Source: Streptomyces rimosus subsp. rimosus
GTDB lineage: Bacteria; Actinomycetota; Actinomycetes; Streptomycetales; Streptomycetaceae
Reading direction: 5' to 3'
Length of the DNA: 64,000 bases
Assembly: GCF_000720725.1 (NCBI RefSeq)
Contig: NZ_JOCQ01000011.1
Span: 62,001 to 126,000 of the forward strand
The notes beneath the pieces are model-generated. The model made no database searches, was not told the DNA's origin, and was given only the letters and a program-made list of their open reading frames with translations. Made by a program: the position numbers and the translations under genes. This document shows, in pieces, positions 27,409 to 35,712 of the stretch. Position 1 is the first letter of the stretch; each line of letters opens with the position of its first letter.

Positions 27409-28083
27409 GGCATCCCCCTACCGCGTGCCGGGCACGTAGCCCTGCACACACGCCGGTCGCATCAATTCCCAAGCGGTCGAAGCGGCCATTGCCGCCGAGC
27501 AATCCCGTCCTGGTAGGACACAGGAAAGGCCCGGAGCCTTCGAGTCGCCTCTTGAGCCCGATCGGGCTCGTTCCGGTTGGCCGCGGGGTGTTTTCGCCTG
27601 CCGGTTGGCAACCGTAACGAGAATTTCTAAGACCGGTTCTCATTTTTCCGGCTCCGGAAGAATCTCGTGGTCGGGCCGACGGATTCTCGTGGTCCGGGCG
27701 GGGCAACCGAAGCCATTCCCACCGGTCCGGTCTACTGCGTACGTACGGGGGGGTGCGGGGCGGACGCGCAGGCGCTCGCACCTCCGCCTGTCGTACGCGG
27801 CCGGACCGGGCCATCAGCGGGCCATCAGCGGGCCATCCATGGGCGGGAGTTGCATCACTCCCCGCCTCTCGGGCTCTGGATCAACTCCCCTCAGGGGGCG
27901 CACAACAGCGCCCCCGGCGCACTCTCTGCCAACTACCTGATGTTTGCGCCCCCTGAACGCAAAGGCGCCCCCTTTCGCGCCGTACCGGCGGCGCACTTCC
28001 ACCTGTTTCGCTTATTGCTGCACACGGCCCTCTTGTTCACCAACGGCCGTTCGCCTCACTCCTGTTCACCTTCCGGAGGAAAT
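27409..28083. other. 675-bp control region upstream of the encapsulin/terpene operon
   Basis: No gene is supported although the frame into the encapsulin gene is open from 27667. It contains the paired TCTCGTGGTC boxes, an upstream GAGAA...TTCTC inverted repeat around 27619-27641, and short direct repeats of GGGCCATCAGC near 27813-27840. Confidence 0.5.
27663..27694 (+). promoter_or_regulatory. Paired TCTCGTGGTC boxes upstream of the encapsulin/terpene operon
   Basis: Identical 10-mers start at 27663 and 27685, exactly 22 bp apart. The same boxes with the same spacing lie upstream of the Pls-type synthetase at 10468 and 10490. Both pairs are preceded by a similar AT-richer stretch, which argues for one regulator acting on both transcription units. 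Confidence 0.6.
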
Positions 28084-29538
28084 GTGCCCGTACCGGACCG
28101 TGTCCCCGACCGCGTCCCCGGTTCCGCCGTGACAGACACCGCTCCCGGCCCGCCCGCGGGTGGCGCGCCCACCAGCCTGAGCACGCAGGCCGCGCGCCAG
28201 CTGGCGACCACCACCAAGACCGAACCCCAGATGCAGGCCATCACCTCCCGATGGCTGCTGAAGGCGCTGCCGTGGGTGGACGTCAAGGGCGGCACCTACC
28301 GGGTGAACCGGCGCCTGCAACTCCGTGTCGGGCGGGGGCGCGTGCAGTTCGAGCACAACGGCGCGGACGACATCAAGGTGATCCCGCAGACGCTCACCGA
28401 GCTGCCCGTCCTGCGCGGTTACCCCGACATCGAGGTCCTGAAGGAGCTCGCCGGACGTTTCCGGGTCCGGGACGTCCGGGCCGGTCAGGTTCTCTTCCAG
28501 GCGGGGCAGCCCGTCACCGAGACGTATCTCGTCGTGCACGGCCGCTTTGTCCGCTATGCGGCCGGCAAGTACGGCGAAGAAGAGGTCGTCGGTGTCGTCA
28601 CGGACGGCGACCAGCTGGGGGACGAGGCGACCGGCCGGCCCGACCCGCTGTGGCCGACATCGGTCCGGGCCGAGACCGCGGGCGTCCTGCTGGTGCTGCC
28701 CCGGGACGTGATCACGGAGTTCACCGACCGCGTACCCTCCCTGGCCGTGCACTTCACCGCGTACGCGGAGCGGCAGCGGGGCCCGATGAACCGCCGGGGC
28801 GAGGCGGACGTACCGGTGCGGGCGGGACACGTCGGCGAACCGGCGCTGCCCGGCGGCTACGTCGACTACGACCTCACCCCGCGCGAGTACGAACTCTCCC
28901 TGACGCAGAGCGTGCTGCGCGTGCATTCCCGGGTCGCCGATCTCTACAACGAGCCCATGGACCAGACGCAGCAACAACTCCGGCTCACCGTGGAGGAGAT
29001 CCGTGAGCGCCAGGAGTGGGAGCTGGTGAACAACCGGGAGTTCGGGCTGCTGCACAACACCGACTACGGGCAGCGGATCAGTACCTGTACCGGCCCGCCC
29101 ACCCCCGACGACATGGACGAGCTGCTGTCCATGCGCCGCAAGACGCGGCTGTTCCTGGCCCACCCGAAGGCGATCGCCGCCTTCTTCCGGCAGTGCAACA
29201 AGCGCGGACTGGTCCCGGGGTCGGCGGACGTCGACGGGCACCAGGTCCCCGCCTGGCGCGGTGTGCCGATCTTCCCGTGCGGCAAGATCCCCGTCAGCGA
29301 GACGCACACCAGCAGCATCATCGCGCTGCGCACCGGAGAGGCCGACCAGGGTGTCGTCGGCCTGTACCGGACCGGCCTCCCCGAGGAGCACCAGCCCGGC
29401 CTGAACGTCCGGTTCATGGGCATCGACCGGGCCGCCGTCATCAACTACCTCGTCACCGCCTACTACTCGCTGGCCATCCTCGTGCCGGACGCGGCCGGCG
29501 TCCTGGAGAACGTCCAGCTCGGCCGCACCGTCGACTGA
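28084..29538 (+). CDS. Family 2B encapsulin shell protein with cyclic-nucleotide-binding domain
   Basis: This is a 484-residue shell protein. After a variable N-terminal arm, residues about 115-235 form a cyclic-nucleotide-binding-like domain (LAGRFRVRDVRAGQVLFQAG, then TYLVVHGRF). It is inserted in an HK97-type encapsulin fold whose C-terminal part reads ERQEWELVNNREFGLLHN and SETHTSSIIALRTGE. Established work places such proteins (EshA-like, family 2B) next to 2-methylisoborneol synthase and shows they form nanocompartments. GTG 28084 follows GGAGGA closely; the overlapping ATG at 28082 is out of frame. It is 17 bp from the synthase gene, so the cargo is very likely that enzyme. Whether a nucleotide binds is unknown. 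Confidence 0.88.
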   Translation: MPVPDRVPDRVPGSAVTDTAPGPPAGGAPTSLSTQAARQLATTTKTEPQMQAITSRWLLKALPWVDVKGGTYRVNRRLQLRVGRGRVQFEHNGADDIKVIPQTLTELPVLRGYPDIEVLKELAGRFRVRDVRAGQVLFQAGQPVTETYLVVHGRFVRYAAGKYGEEEVVGVVTDGDQLGDEATGRPDPLWPTSVRAETAGVLLVLPRDVITEFTDRVPSLAVHFTAYAERQRGPMNRRGEADVPVRAGHVGEPALPGGYVDYDLTPREYELSLTQSVLRVHSRVADLYNEPMDQTQQQLRLTVEEIRERQEWELVNNREFGLLHNTDYGQRISTCTGPPTPDDMDELLSMRRKTRLFLAHPKAIAAFFRQCNKRGLVPGSADVDGHQVPAWRGVPIFPCGKIPVSETHTSSIIALRTGEADQGVVGLYRTGLPEEHQPGLNVRFMGIDRAAVINYLVTAYYSLAILVPDAAGVLENVQLGRTVD

Positions 29539-29555
29539 CCAGTGGAGTTCGGATC

Positions 29556-30617
29556 ATGACCACACCCACGACCAACACCGCCACCCCGTTCCGGCTGCCC
29601 GGCCCGCCGAGCCTCGCCGGTACCCGGCCGACCCGGCGCGGCGGCGCCGTACCGGGGCTGAGGTACCGGCCCGCCGCCCCGGCCGACCCGGAGAAAGCCG
29701 CGGAAATCGACCACAGGCTGGAGGACTGGGCCCGGCAGCTGGACCTGTTTCCCGCGCAGTGGTCCGGCGACTTCAGCGATTTCCGGTTCGGCCGGGCCGT
29801 CGTCCTGCAGCACCCCGCCGCGGCCGACCTCGAACGCCTCACCGCCGCCGGCAAACTCCTGCTGGCCGAGAACATCGTCGACACCTGCTACTGCGAGGAG
29901 GACGAGGGCAAAGGCGGCGCGCGCCGTGGCCTGGGCGGTCGCCTGATCATCGCGCAGTCGGCCCTCGACCCGTTCCACGGCACTCCCGGTACGGAGGAGG
30001 AGTGGCGCCAGGGTGTGCAGGCCGACGGGCCCCTGCGCTCGTACTACTGGGCCCTGAAGGACTACGCGGCCCTCGCCACCCCCAGCCAGGCCGGCCGGTT
30101 CGTCCACGACATGGCCCGGCTGCACCTCGGCTACCTTGCCGAGGCGTCCTGGGCGGAGGCGCGGCACATGCCGCGCGTCTGGGAGTACCTGGTGATGCGG
30201 CAGTTCAACAACTTCCGCCCCTGCCTGTCGATCGTCGACGCCGTGGACGGCTACGAACTGCCCGAGGCCGTGTACGCCCGCCCGGAGATCCAGCGGATCA
30301 CGGCCCTGGCCTGCAACGCCACGACCATCGTCAACGACCTGTACTCCTTCACCAAGGAGCTGGCGAGCGACCCGGACCACCTGAATCTGCCCCAGGTGGT
30401 CGCCGCCAACGACCAGTGCGGTCTGAAGGCCGCGTACCTGAAGAGCGTCGACATCCACAACCAGATCATGGAGGCGTACGAGACGGAGGCGGCCGAGCTG
30501 GCCGGGACCTCCCCGCTCGTCGAGCGGTACACCCGGAGCCTGTCCGACTGGGTGGCCGGCAACCACGAGTGGCACGCCACCAACTCCGACCGCTACCACC
30601 TGCCCAACTACTGGTAG
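29556..30617 (+). CDS. 2-methylisoborneol synthase (class I terpene cyclase)
   Basis: This cyclises 2-methylgeranyl diphosphate to the odorant 2-methylisoborneol. The 353-residue protein has the NSE metal motif N260-D-L-Y-S264-F-T-K-E268 and ends with the R-Y pair of SDRYHLPNYW. The Asp-rich motif reads D109-T-C-Y-C-E114-E-D, with Thr in the second place. The N-terminal 45 residues are Pro/Thr/Arg-rich and disordered (PFRLPGPPSLAG), shorter than the roughly 100-residue tail of some homologues; this region is the expected cargo-loading segment for the shell. ATG 29556 has GGAG nine bases upstream. It is the middle gene of a three-gene operon. Confidence 0.9.
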   Translation: MTTPTTNTATPFRLPGPPSLAGTRPTRRGGAVPGLRYRPAAPADPEKAAEIDHRLEDWARQLDLFPAQWSGDFSDFRFGRAVVLQHPAAADLERLTAAGKLLLAENIVDTCYCEEDEGKGGARRGLGGRLIIAQSALDPFHGTPGTEEEWRQGVQADGPLRSYYWALKDYAALATPSQAGRFVHDMARLHLGYLAEASWAEARHMPRVWEYLVMRQFNNFRPCLSIVDAVDGYELPEAVYARPEIQRITALACNATTIVNDLYSFTKELASDPDHLNLPQVVAANDQCGLKAAYLKSVDIHNQIMEAYETEAAELAGTSPLVERYTRSLSDWVAGNHEWHATNSDRYHLPNYW

Positions 30618-30653
30618 GCCGATCCGGATCCTGCACCACGGCAAGGAGTCACG

Positions 30654-31526
30654 TTGACCACTGCGCACGCCCCCACCGCACGCCCCATGCCGGCCCAGTC
30701 CACGTACCAGGCCCGCGTCGCCGAGTACTGGAACACCGAGGAGAACCCGGTCAATCTGGAACTCGGCAAGATCGACGACCTGTACCACCACCACTACGGC
30801 ATCGGGAACGCCGACCGGTCCGTGCTGGACGAGCCGGACCCCGTCCGGCGCCGCGAACGCATCACCGGCGAACTGCACCGCCTCGAACACGCCCAGGCCG
30901 AACTCCTCGCCTCCCACCTCGGCGCCCTGTCGCCCGCCGACCGCGTCTTCGACGCCGGGTGCGGACGCGGCGGTGGCAGCGTCGTCGCGCACCTGCGCCA
31001 CGGCTGCCACGCCGACGGGGCCACCATCTCCGCCAAGCAGGCCGACTTCGCCAACGAACAGGCCCGTAAACGCGGCATCGACGACAAGGTGCGCTACCAC
31101 CACCGCAACATGCTCGACACCGGTTTCGCCACCGGCGCGTACGCGGCGTCCTGGAACAACGAGTCGACCATGTACGTCGAGCTGGACCTGCTGTTCGCCG
31201 AGCACGCACGGCTGCTGCGGCGCGGCGGGCGCTACGTGGTGATCACCGGCTGCTACAACGACTCCTACGGGCGCGCCTCACGCGAGGTCTCCCTCATCAA
31301 CGCCCACTACATCTGCGACATCCACCCGCGGTCGGCGTACTTCCGCGCGATGGCCCGCCACCGGCTGGTCCCCGTGCACGTCCAGGACCTCACCGAGGCC
31401 GCGCTGCCGTACTGGGAACTGCGCAGCCAGGCCGACCACCTGGTCACGGGCATTGAGGAAACCTTTCTGACCGCGTACCGCAACGGCAGCTTCCAGTACC
31501 TGCTGATCGCCGCCGACCGGGTCTGA
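30654..31526 (+). CDS. Geranyl diphosphate 2-C-methyltransferase
   Basis: This is a SAM-dependent enzyme of 290 residues that methylates C-2 of geranyl diphosphate to give the precursor of 2-methylisoborneol. The SAM motif I is VFDAGCGRGGGS near residue 100, followed by GATISAKQADFANEQA and WNNESTMYVEL typical of this family. TTG 30654 follows AAGGAG by five bases. It begins 36 bp after the synthase stop. The order shell, cyclase, methyltransferase matches known actinobacterial loci. Confidence 0.92.
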   Translation: MTTAHAPTARPMPAQSTYQARVAEYWNTEENPVNLELGKIDDLYHHHYGIGNADRSVLDEPDPVRRRERITGELHRLEHAQAELLASHLGALSPADRVFDAGCGRGGGSVVAHLRHGCHADGATISAKQADFANEQARKRGIDDKVRYHHRNMLDTGFATGAYAASWNNESTMYVELDLLFAEHARLLRRGGRYVVITGCYNDSYGRASREVSLINAHYICDIHPRSAYFRAMARHRLVPVHVQDLTEAALPYWELRSQADHLVTGIEETFLTAYRNGSFQYLLIAADRV

Positions 31527-31539
31527 GAAACGTTTCGGG

Positions 31540-31575
31540 GCCCCGCCGGGCCGGCCGCGTGCCGGCTGGCGGGGC
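31540..31575 (+). terminator. Terminator of the 2-methylisoborneol operon
   Basis: Outer arms 31540-31547 and 31568-31575 and inner arms 31550-31555 and 31561-31566 build a long GC stem 14 bp after the methyltransferase stop. It also faces a convergent gene. Confidence 0.7.
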
Positions 31576-31619
31576 TTCTGCGGCCGGTGGGCGTGCCGGG
31601 CACGGCCGTCCCCGGACCT

Positions 31620-32198
31620 TCACAGGAACCCTGCGGGCAGCCAATGGCCCATGGCGTGCAGATGCTTGAGGGCCGCGGCGAAGGAATAGCAGTCGAACAG
31701 GGCCGAGTGTGCCCTGCCCGCCGCGGGCCTGGGAAGGTTCAGTACCTCCCACAGGCGCCCCACGTCGGCAGGCGCCGTTTCCGGGGCGATGGAGTTCAGC
31801 CAGGGCCGGATGTTGAGGAACTTGGCGGAGAGGAAGCCGTTCTTCACCTCGTCGCCCCGGGCCCGCGCCCACCCGACGTTTTCTCCGAGGACGACCATGT
31901 CGTTGCCGTAGGAGAGGACCGGCAGCCCCCGGCAGAACCCCAGGAAGTCGCCGAGCGCCTCCGCCGGGGCGAGGGCTCCTTGGTCCACGTCCTGCTGGGT
32001 GATTCCGGTCAGCTCGGTGAAGTAGCGCGACAATCGGGGATTGGCCAGGGGGCGGACCAGGGCTTCGTACTCCTCGACGACGGAGCAGTCGTCGTCCAGG
32101 CGCAGAGCTCCGATCTGCACGATCTCCCGGAGCTGCCCCGGTGCCGACCAGTCCTGTTCCAGGGATCCCGGCCACGATGTGAATTCCAGGTCGAACAC
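31620..32198 (-). CDS. DEDDh 3'-5' exonuclease family protein
   Basis: This is a ribonuclease-T-like exonuclease of about 192 residues. The first acidic pair is in FDLEFTSW at the N-terminus. The middle Asp motif falls around FTELTGITQQDVD and SYGNDMVVLGENV, and the last His/Asp motif is RAHSALFDCYSFA. The start is uncertain: GTG 32198 begins directly at the fold as in homologues, whereas the open frame upstream to 32492 is low-complexity and enters the next gene. Function in RNA or DNA end-processing is inferred from the fold only. Confidence 0.7.
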   Translation of the reverse strand: MFDLEFTSWPGSLEQDWSAPGQLREIVQIGALRLDDDCSVVEEYEALVRPLANPRLSRYFTELTGITQQDVDQGALAPAEALGDFLGFCRGLPVLSYGNDMVVLGENVGWARARGDEVKNGFLSAKFLNIRPWLNSIAPETAPADVGRLWEVLNLPRPAAGRAHSALFDCYSFAAALKHLHAMGHWLPAGFL

Positions 32199-32310
32199 GA
32201 TGAATTCCGACGGACCGGTCTCTCCGCTCCCTGGAGAGTGGGTTCCGGACGCGCCGGCTGTCCCGCCGCTCGCCCGCCACCACGGCGGGAGCGGGCCGCC
32301 CGCGGGGCGG

Positions 32311-32805
32311 TTACTCACCGGCCGGCTCCGATGCCGCGAGCTGGGCCCAGACCGTCTTGCCCAGGGCGTCCGGAGGGGTCCAGCCCCAGGACTCGCTGAT
32401 CCGGTCGACGATCCACAGGCCCCGGCCGCTGCCCGCGAACGGGTCCGGGGGCGCGAGGGCAGGAGTCCTGCTGCCGGAGTCGGAGACGGCACACAGGATG
32501 CCGGAGTCGTCGTGCGCCAGTGCCAGCCAGGCCGCGCACAGCACGTCCGACCCGGGCCCTTCCGCCGCGGTGGGCACCGGGGCGGCGTGGCGCAGGGCGT
32601 TGCTGACGAGTTCGGAGACCACCAGGGTCGCGTCCGTGACGACCGACGCGTGGATGCCCCACCCTTCGAGAGTGGTGGCGGTGAAGCGGCGGGCTTCCGC
32701 GATGGTGCGGTAGGCGCCGCTGAGCGCGCACGCGGCGAAGTGCCGGTCCTGGCCCGGCTCCGCGTGGAAGACGTCGTGCACGGTCGGTGCCGGATGTGTC
32801 GTCAT
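32311..32805 (-). CDS. HATPase anti-sigma-like regulatory protein
   Basis: This 164-residue protein has the RsbW/SpoIIAB-like HATPase_c_2 fold. The N-box reads VVSELVSNALRHA and the glycine-rich ATP lid is in GSGRGLWIVDRISESWGW. Such stand-alone kinases are abundant in Streptomyces next to DUF397 and XRE genes, as here, where the DUF397 gene begins 195 bp away and divergently. ATG 32805 is preferred because GGAG precedes it by six bases; ATG 32820 is possible. Its partner protein is not known. Confidence 0.8.
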   Translation of the reverse strand: MTTHPAPTVHDVFHAEPGQDRHFAACALSGAYRTIAEARRFTATTLEGWGIHASVVTDATLVVSELVSNALRHAAPVPTAAEGPGSDVLCAAWLALAHDDSGILCAVSDSGSRTPALAPPDPFAGSGRGLWIVDRISESWGWTPPDALGKTVWAQLAASEPAGE

Positions 32806-33000
32806 CACGATCTCCGCCATGGGGCATGTCGGGGGCTGGGCCGCGCTGTCGGGGGAGGGTTAATATCGCGGTCGGCCGTCTTCCGCTGCAAGTACATCTG
32901 CAATTGCATCGGTAAGAACGTCCGCGCGGCGCCTGTTTCACGCCATGTGCGCACGGATCCGTACCGGTCGCAGGCACACCTCGGGCAAGGGGAGAACCAA

Positions 33001-33243
33001 GTGGAGTCATGGCCCAACGGCATATGCGCCAGCGCCATCAACGGCGCGGTGTGGCGCAAGAGCCGCCGCAGCAATCCCAACGGCAACTGCGTTGAGCTGG
33101 CCGTTCTCGCCGACGGAGGAGTGGCGGTGCGCAACTCCCGGGATACCGGGGGGCCGGCACTGGTCTATACCCGTGCTGAGATCGCGGCCTTCGTCCAAGG
33201 GGCCAAGGACGGGGACTTCGACGACCTGGCCGGGCTCGGCTGA
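33001..33243 (+). CDS. DUF397 domain protein
   Basis: This 80-residue protein is a complete DUF397 domain: WRKSRRSNPNGNCVELAVL, VAVRNSRDTGGPALVYTRAE, then an acidic end. GTG 33001 follows GGGGAGAA by six bases. DUF397 proteins pair with XRE/DUF5753 regulators; one starts 90 bp downstream in the same direction. The pair probably works as regulator and small partner protein, as in the BldB/WhiJ-like systems of Streptomyces. Confidence 0.85.
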   Translation: MESWPNGICASAINGAVWRKSRRSNPNGNCVELAVLADGGVAVRNSRDTGGPALVYTRAEIAAFVQGAKDGDFDDLAGLG

Positions 33244-33333
33244 CGCATATGTCGGCCGGATAGTTACCACGGCTGTACGAACCGTGCACGCGATGGAACA
33301 CTGGGCGTTCGCCCTACCGACAGGGGAACCAGC

Positions 33334-34242
33334 ATGATCGCCGCGCAGTCCGGGCGCACCCCGCCGCCGCGCCCCCACATCGAACATCCCCGGGGCGGCC
33401 CGACGGTGCTGCGGATCATCCTGGGCACGCAGCTGCGCCGGCTGCGGGAGGCGGCGGGCATCACCCGCGAGGCGGCCGGGGACGCCATCCGCGGCTCGCA
33501 CGCCAAGATCAGCCGCCTGGAACTGGGCCGCGTCGGCTGCAAGGAACGCGATGTGGCCGATCTGCTGACGCTGTACCAGGTCACGGACGAGACCGAGCGC
33601 GCCGAATTCCTGACGCTGGCCCGCGGGACCAGCACACCCGGATGGTGGCACCAGTACAGCGACGTCCTGCCCGGCTGGTTCGAGACGCTCATCGGCCTGG
33701 AGGAGGCCGCCTCCGTCATCCGTACCTACGAAGTGCAGTTCATCCCGGGACTGCTGCAGACGGCGGAGTACGCCCGCGCGGTGTGCCGACTCGGAAGCCT
33801 CTCCGAGCGGGAGGTCGCCCGCCGGGTGGAACTGCGGCTGCGACGGCAGGCGCTGCTCACCGCGCCCGGCGCGCCGCGGCTGTGGGCGGTGATCGACGAG
33901 GCGTCCCTGCGGCGCCCGCTCGGCGGCCCCGGCGTGATGGCGGCGCAGGTGCGGCACCTGCTGGAGCTGACGCGCCTACCCCACGTCACCGTGCAGATCG
34001 CCCCGTTCCACCTCGGCGGACACGCGGCGGCGGGCGGCCCGATCACGATCCTGCGCTTCCAGGAGCCGGATCTGCCCGACATCGTCTACCTGGAGCAGCT
34101 GACCAGCGCGCTCTACCTGGACAAGCGCGACGACGTGGACCACTACCTCGCCGTGATGGACCGGCTCAGCGCCCAGGCCGAATCGCCCCGGGCGAGCCAG
34201 GCCATCCTGGAGCAGCTGATCGAGGACGCGGAACGGGACTGA
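33334..34242 (+). CDS. XRE family regulator with DUF5753 domain
   Basis: This is a 302-residue WhiJ-like regulator. Residues about 25-85 are an XRE helix-turn-helix (LRRLREAAGITREAAGDAI, then SHAKISRLELGR). Residues about 110-285 are DUF5753 (YEVQFIPGLLQTAEYARAV and IAPFHLGGHAAAGGPITILR). ATG 33334 follows GGGGAACC. It lies in the same direction as the DUF397 gene and is convergent with the DUF574 methyltransferase, with a hairpin between their 3' ends. Confidence 0.88.
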   Translation: MIAAQSGRTPPPRPHIEHPRGGPTVLRIILGTQLRRLREAAGITREAAGDAIRGSHAKISRLELGRVGCKERDVADLLTLYQVTDETERAEFLTLARGTSTPGWWHQYSDVLPGWFETLIGLEEAASVIRTYEVQFIPGLLQTAEYARAVCRLGSLSEREVARRVELRLRRQALLTAPGAPRLWAVIDEASLRRPLGGPGVMAAQVRHLLELTRLPHVTVQIAPFHLGGHAAAGGPITILRFQEPDLPDIVYLEQLTSALYLDKRDDVDHYLAVMDRLSAQAESPRASQAILEQLIEDAERD

Positions 34243-34250
34243 GCGCCGGC

Positions 34251-34265
34251 CGCCGCGAAGCGGCG
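34251..34265. terminator. Short hairpin between convergent genes
   Basis: CGCCGC (34251-34256) and GCGGCG (34260-34265) pair around a GAA loop in the 27-bp gap between the XRE and DUF574 genes. It probably serves both directions. Confidence 0.5.
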
Positions 34266-34269
34266 CCGC

Positions 34270-35085
34270 CTAACGCTTGCGGGCCACCCCGCCGTACTCG
34301 ATCCACTCCTGCGTGAGCTGCTTGGGGCCGATGTCCGCGTCCGGCATCCAGGTCGACACCTCCACCAGGCCCGGTTCGAGGATCTCCAAGCCGTCCAGGA
34401 AGGACGCGAGTTCGTCGGCCGTGCGCACCCGGCCCCACTGGCCGTGGGTGCTGACCCGCATGAACTCGGTGACGAAGTCGCGGGTGGCCCGGTCCTCGCT
34501 GACGAGCTGGCACACGACCAGGAAGCTGCCGGGGGCCAGGCGCTCCGCGACCCGCCTGATCAGGCCGGCCGGGTCGTCCTCGTCCGGGATGCAGTGCAGG
34601 ACGGACACGAACAGCGCGGCCACCGGCCGGCTGAAGTCGATCAGCCGCTGCACCTCGGGGTGCCCCAGGATGCCGTCGGTGTCGCGCATGTCGGCCTGGA
34701 TGACCGCGGTGTTGTGGTTCTCCTCCAGCAGCGCCCGGCCGTGCGCGAGCACGATGGGGTCGTTGTCGATGTAGACCACCCGTGCGTCCGGGGCGACCCG
34801 CTGGGCGACCTCGTGGACGTTGTCCTGGGTGGGCAGGCCCGAACCGTGGTCGATGAACTGCCGTATGCCGTGCTCCTGCGCCAGCCGGCGGACCACTCGC
34901 CGCAGGAACCGGCGGTTGTTGACCGCCAGGGTCCGGGTGCTCGGCACGACCTTGTCCAGTTCCTCGCACGCCGCGCGGTCCACGGCGTAGTTGTCCTTGC
35001 CGCCGAGGTAGTAGTCGTACATCCGCGCCACGCTCGGGATGCTGACGTCGACGGTGCCGGACAGTGGCCGCGCGTCCTGACTCAT
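34270..35085 (-). CDS. DUF574 family SAM-dependent methyltransferase
   Basis: This is a 271-residue actinobacterial DUF574 protein. The family N-terminus SVARMYDYYLGGKDNYAVDR is followed by the SAM site FIDHGSGLPTQDNVHEVAQ and the acidic loop VVYIDNDPIVLAHGRALL. ATG 35085 has GGGAG seven bases upstream; the frame continues to 35376 without support. Many copies occur in Streptomyces and their substrate is unknown. It is divergent from the response regulator across a 627-bp region. Confidence 0.88.
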   Translation of the reverse strand: MSQDARPLSGTVDVSIPSVARMYDYYLGGKDNYAVDRAACEELDKVVPSTRTLAVNNRRFLRRVVRRLAQEHGIRQFIDHGSGLPTQDNVHEVAQRVAPDARVVYIDNDPIVLAHGRALLEENHNTAVIQADMRDTDGILGHPEVQRLIDFSRPVAALFVSVLHCIPDEDDPAGLIRRVAERLAPGSFLVVCQLVSEDRATRDFVTEFMRVSTHGQWGRVRTADELASFLDGLEILEPGLVEVSTWMPDADIGPKQLTQEWIEYGGVARKR

Positions 35086-35712
35086 GTGCTGCTCTCCCGT
35101 CGCTCGGGCACCCCGCTGAGGCACCAGGGCCGGCCGCTCCCGTGGGAGGTCACCGTGCCGGTGGCGTCCAACATACCCAGCCACGGGCGGGCGTCGCAGG
35201 CTTCCGGGCGCACTCCGCCGCGTATCAGGTGCGCATCGGGCGGGCCGCGGCGGAACAACGGCCGGGTGCGGTGACAAGGGCCGAACGGCCCCAATTCGGC
35301 GGTACGGGGTGTCGGATGCGTATACAGCAGCGGTACCCGGGGAAGCAACCAACTTATACCACGGACCACCGTGCAATCAGGTTCCTATTTGTGGTATTTG
35401 CCATTACTTTATTCGCCGCAGAAGATCTTTTTACCTGCATATGCTTGCCCCGGTCTACGTTCCGGCCTGTACTGTTGTAAATGGCGTATGCGAAATCTTT
35501 TGCTCGCCAAAAGGGTGCGTGGGGGTGCTTCTGGTGACACGGGGGAAGCTTTTAGGTTCCGTCATTATGGTGCCGATGCTCGCATGGACCGTGCGACTCG
35601 CCATCTCCTCGATCGTCCCCTCTCCGATTGTCCCGTCAGGACGGCCCCGGCCGAATTTTCCTGCGGGTCCTACCAAAGAATGCAGAAATGTTTCTGTGTG
35701 CTGGAGGGGCGA
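35086..35712. promoter_or_regulatory. AT-rich control region at the left border of the tetracycline cluster
   Basis: The 627-bp gap is much more AT-rich between about 35340 and 35480 than anything nearby (for example ATTTGTGGTATTTGCCATTA). It holds an inverted repeat ATACCAC (35356-35362) and GTGGTAT (35391-35397) and an inner CACGG/CCGTG repeat near 35361-35374. No gene is supported. Its place upstream of the response regulator, with high AT and repeats, suggests several regulatory inputs. Confidence 0.5.
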
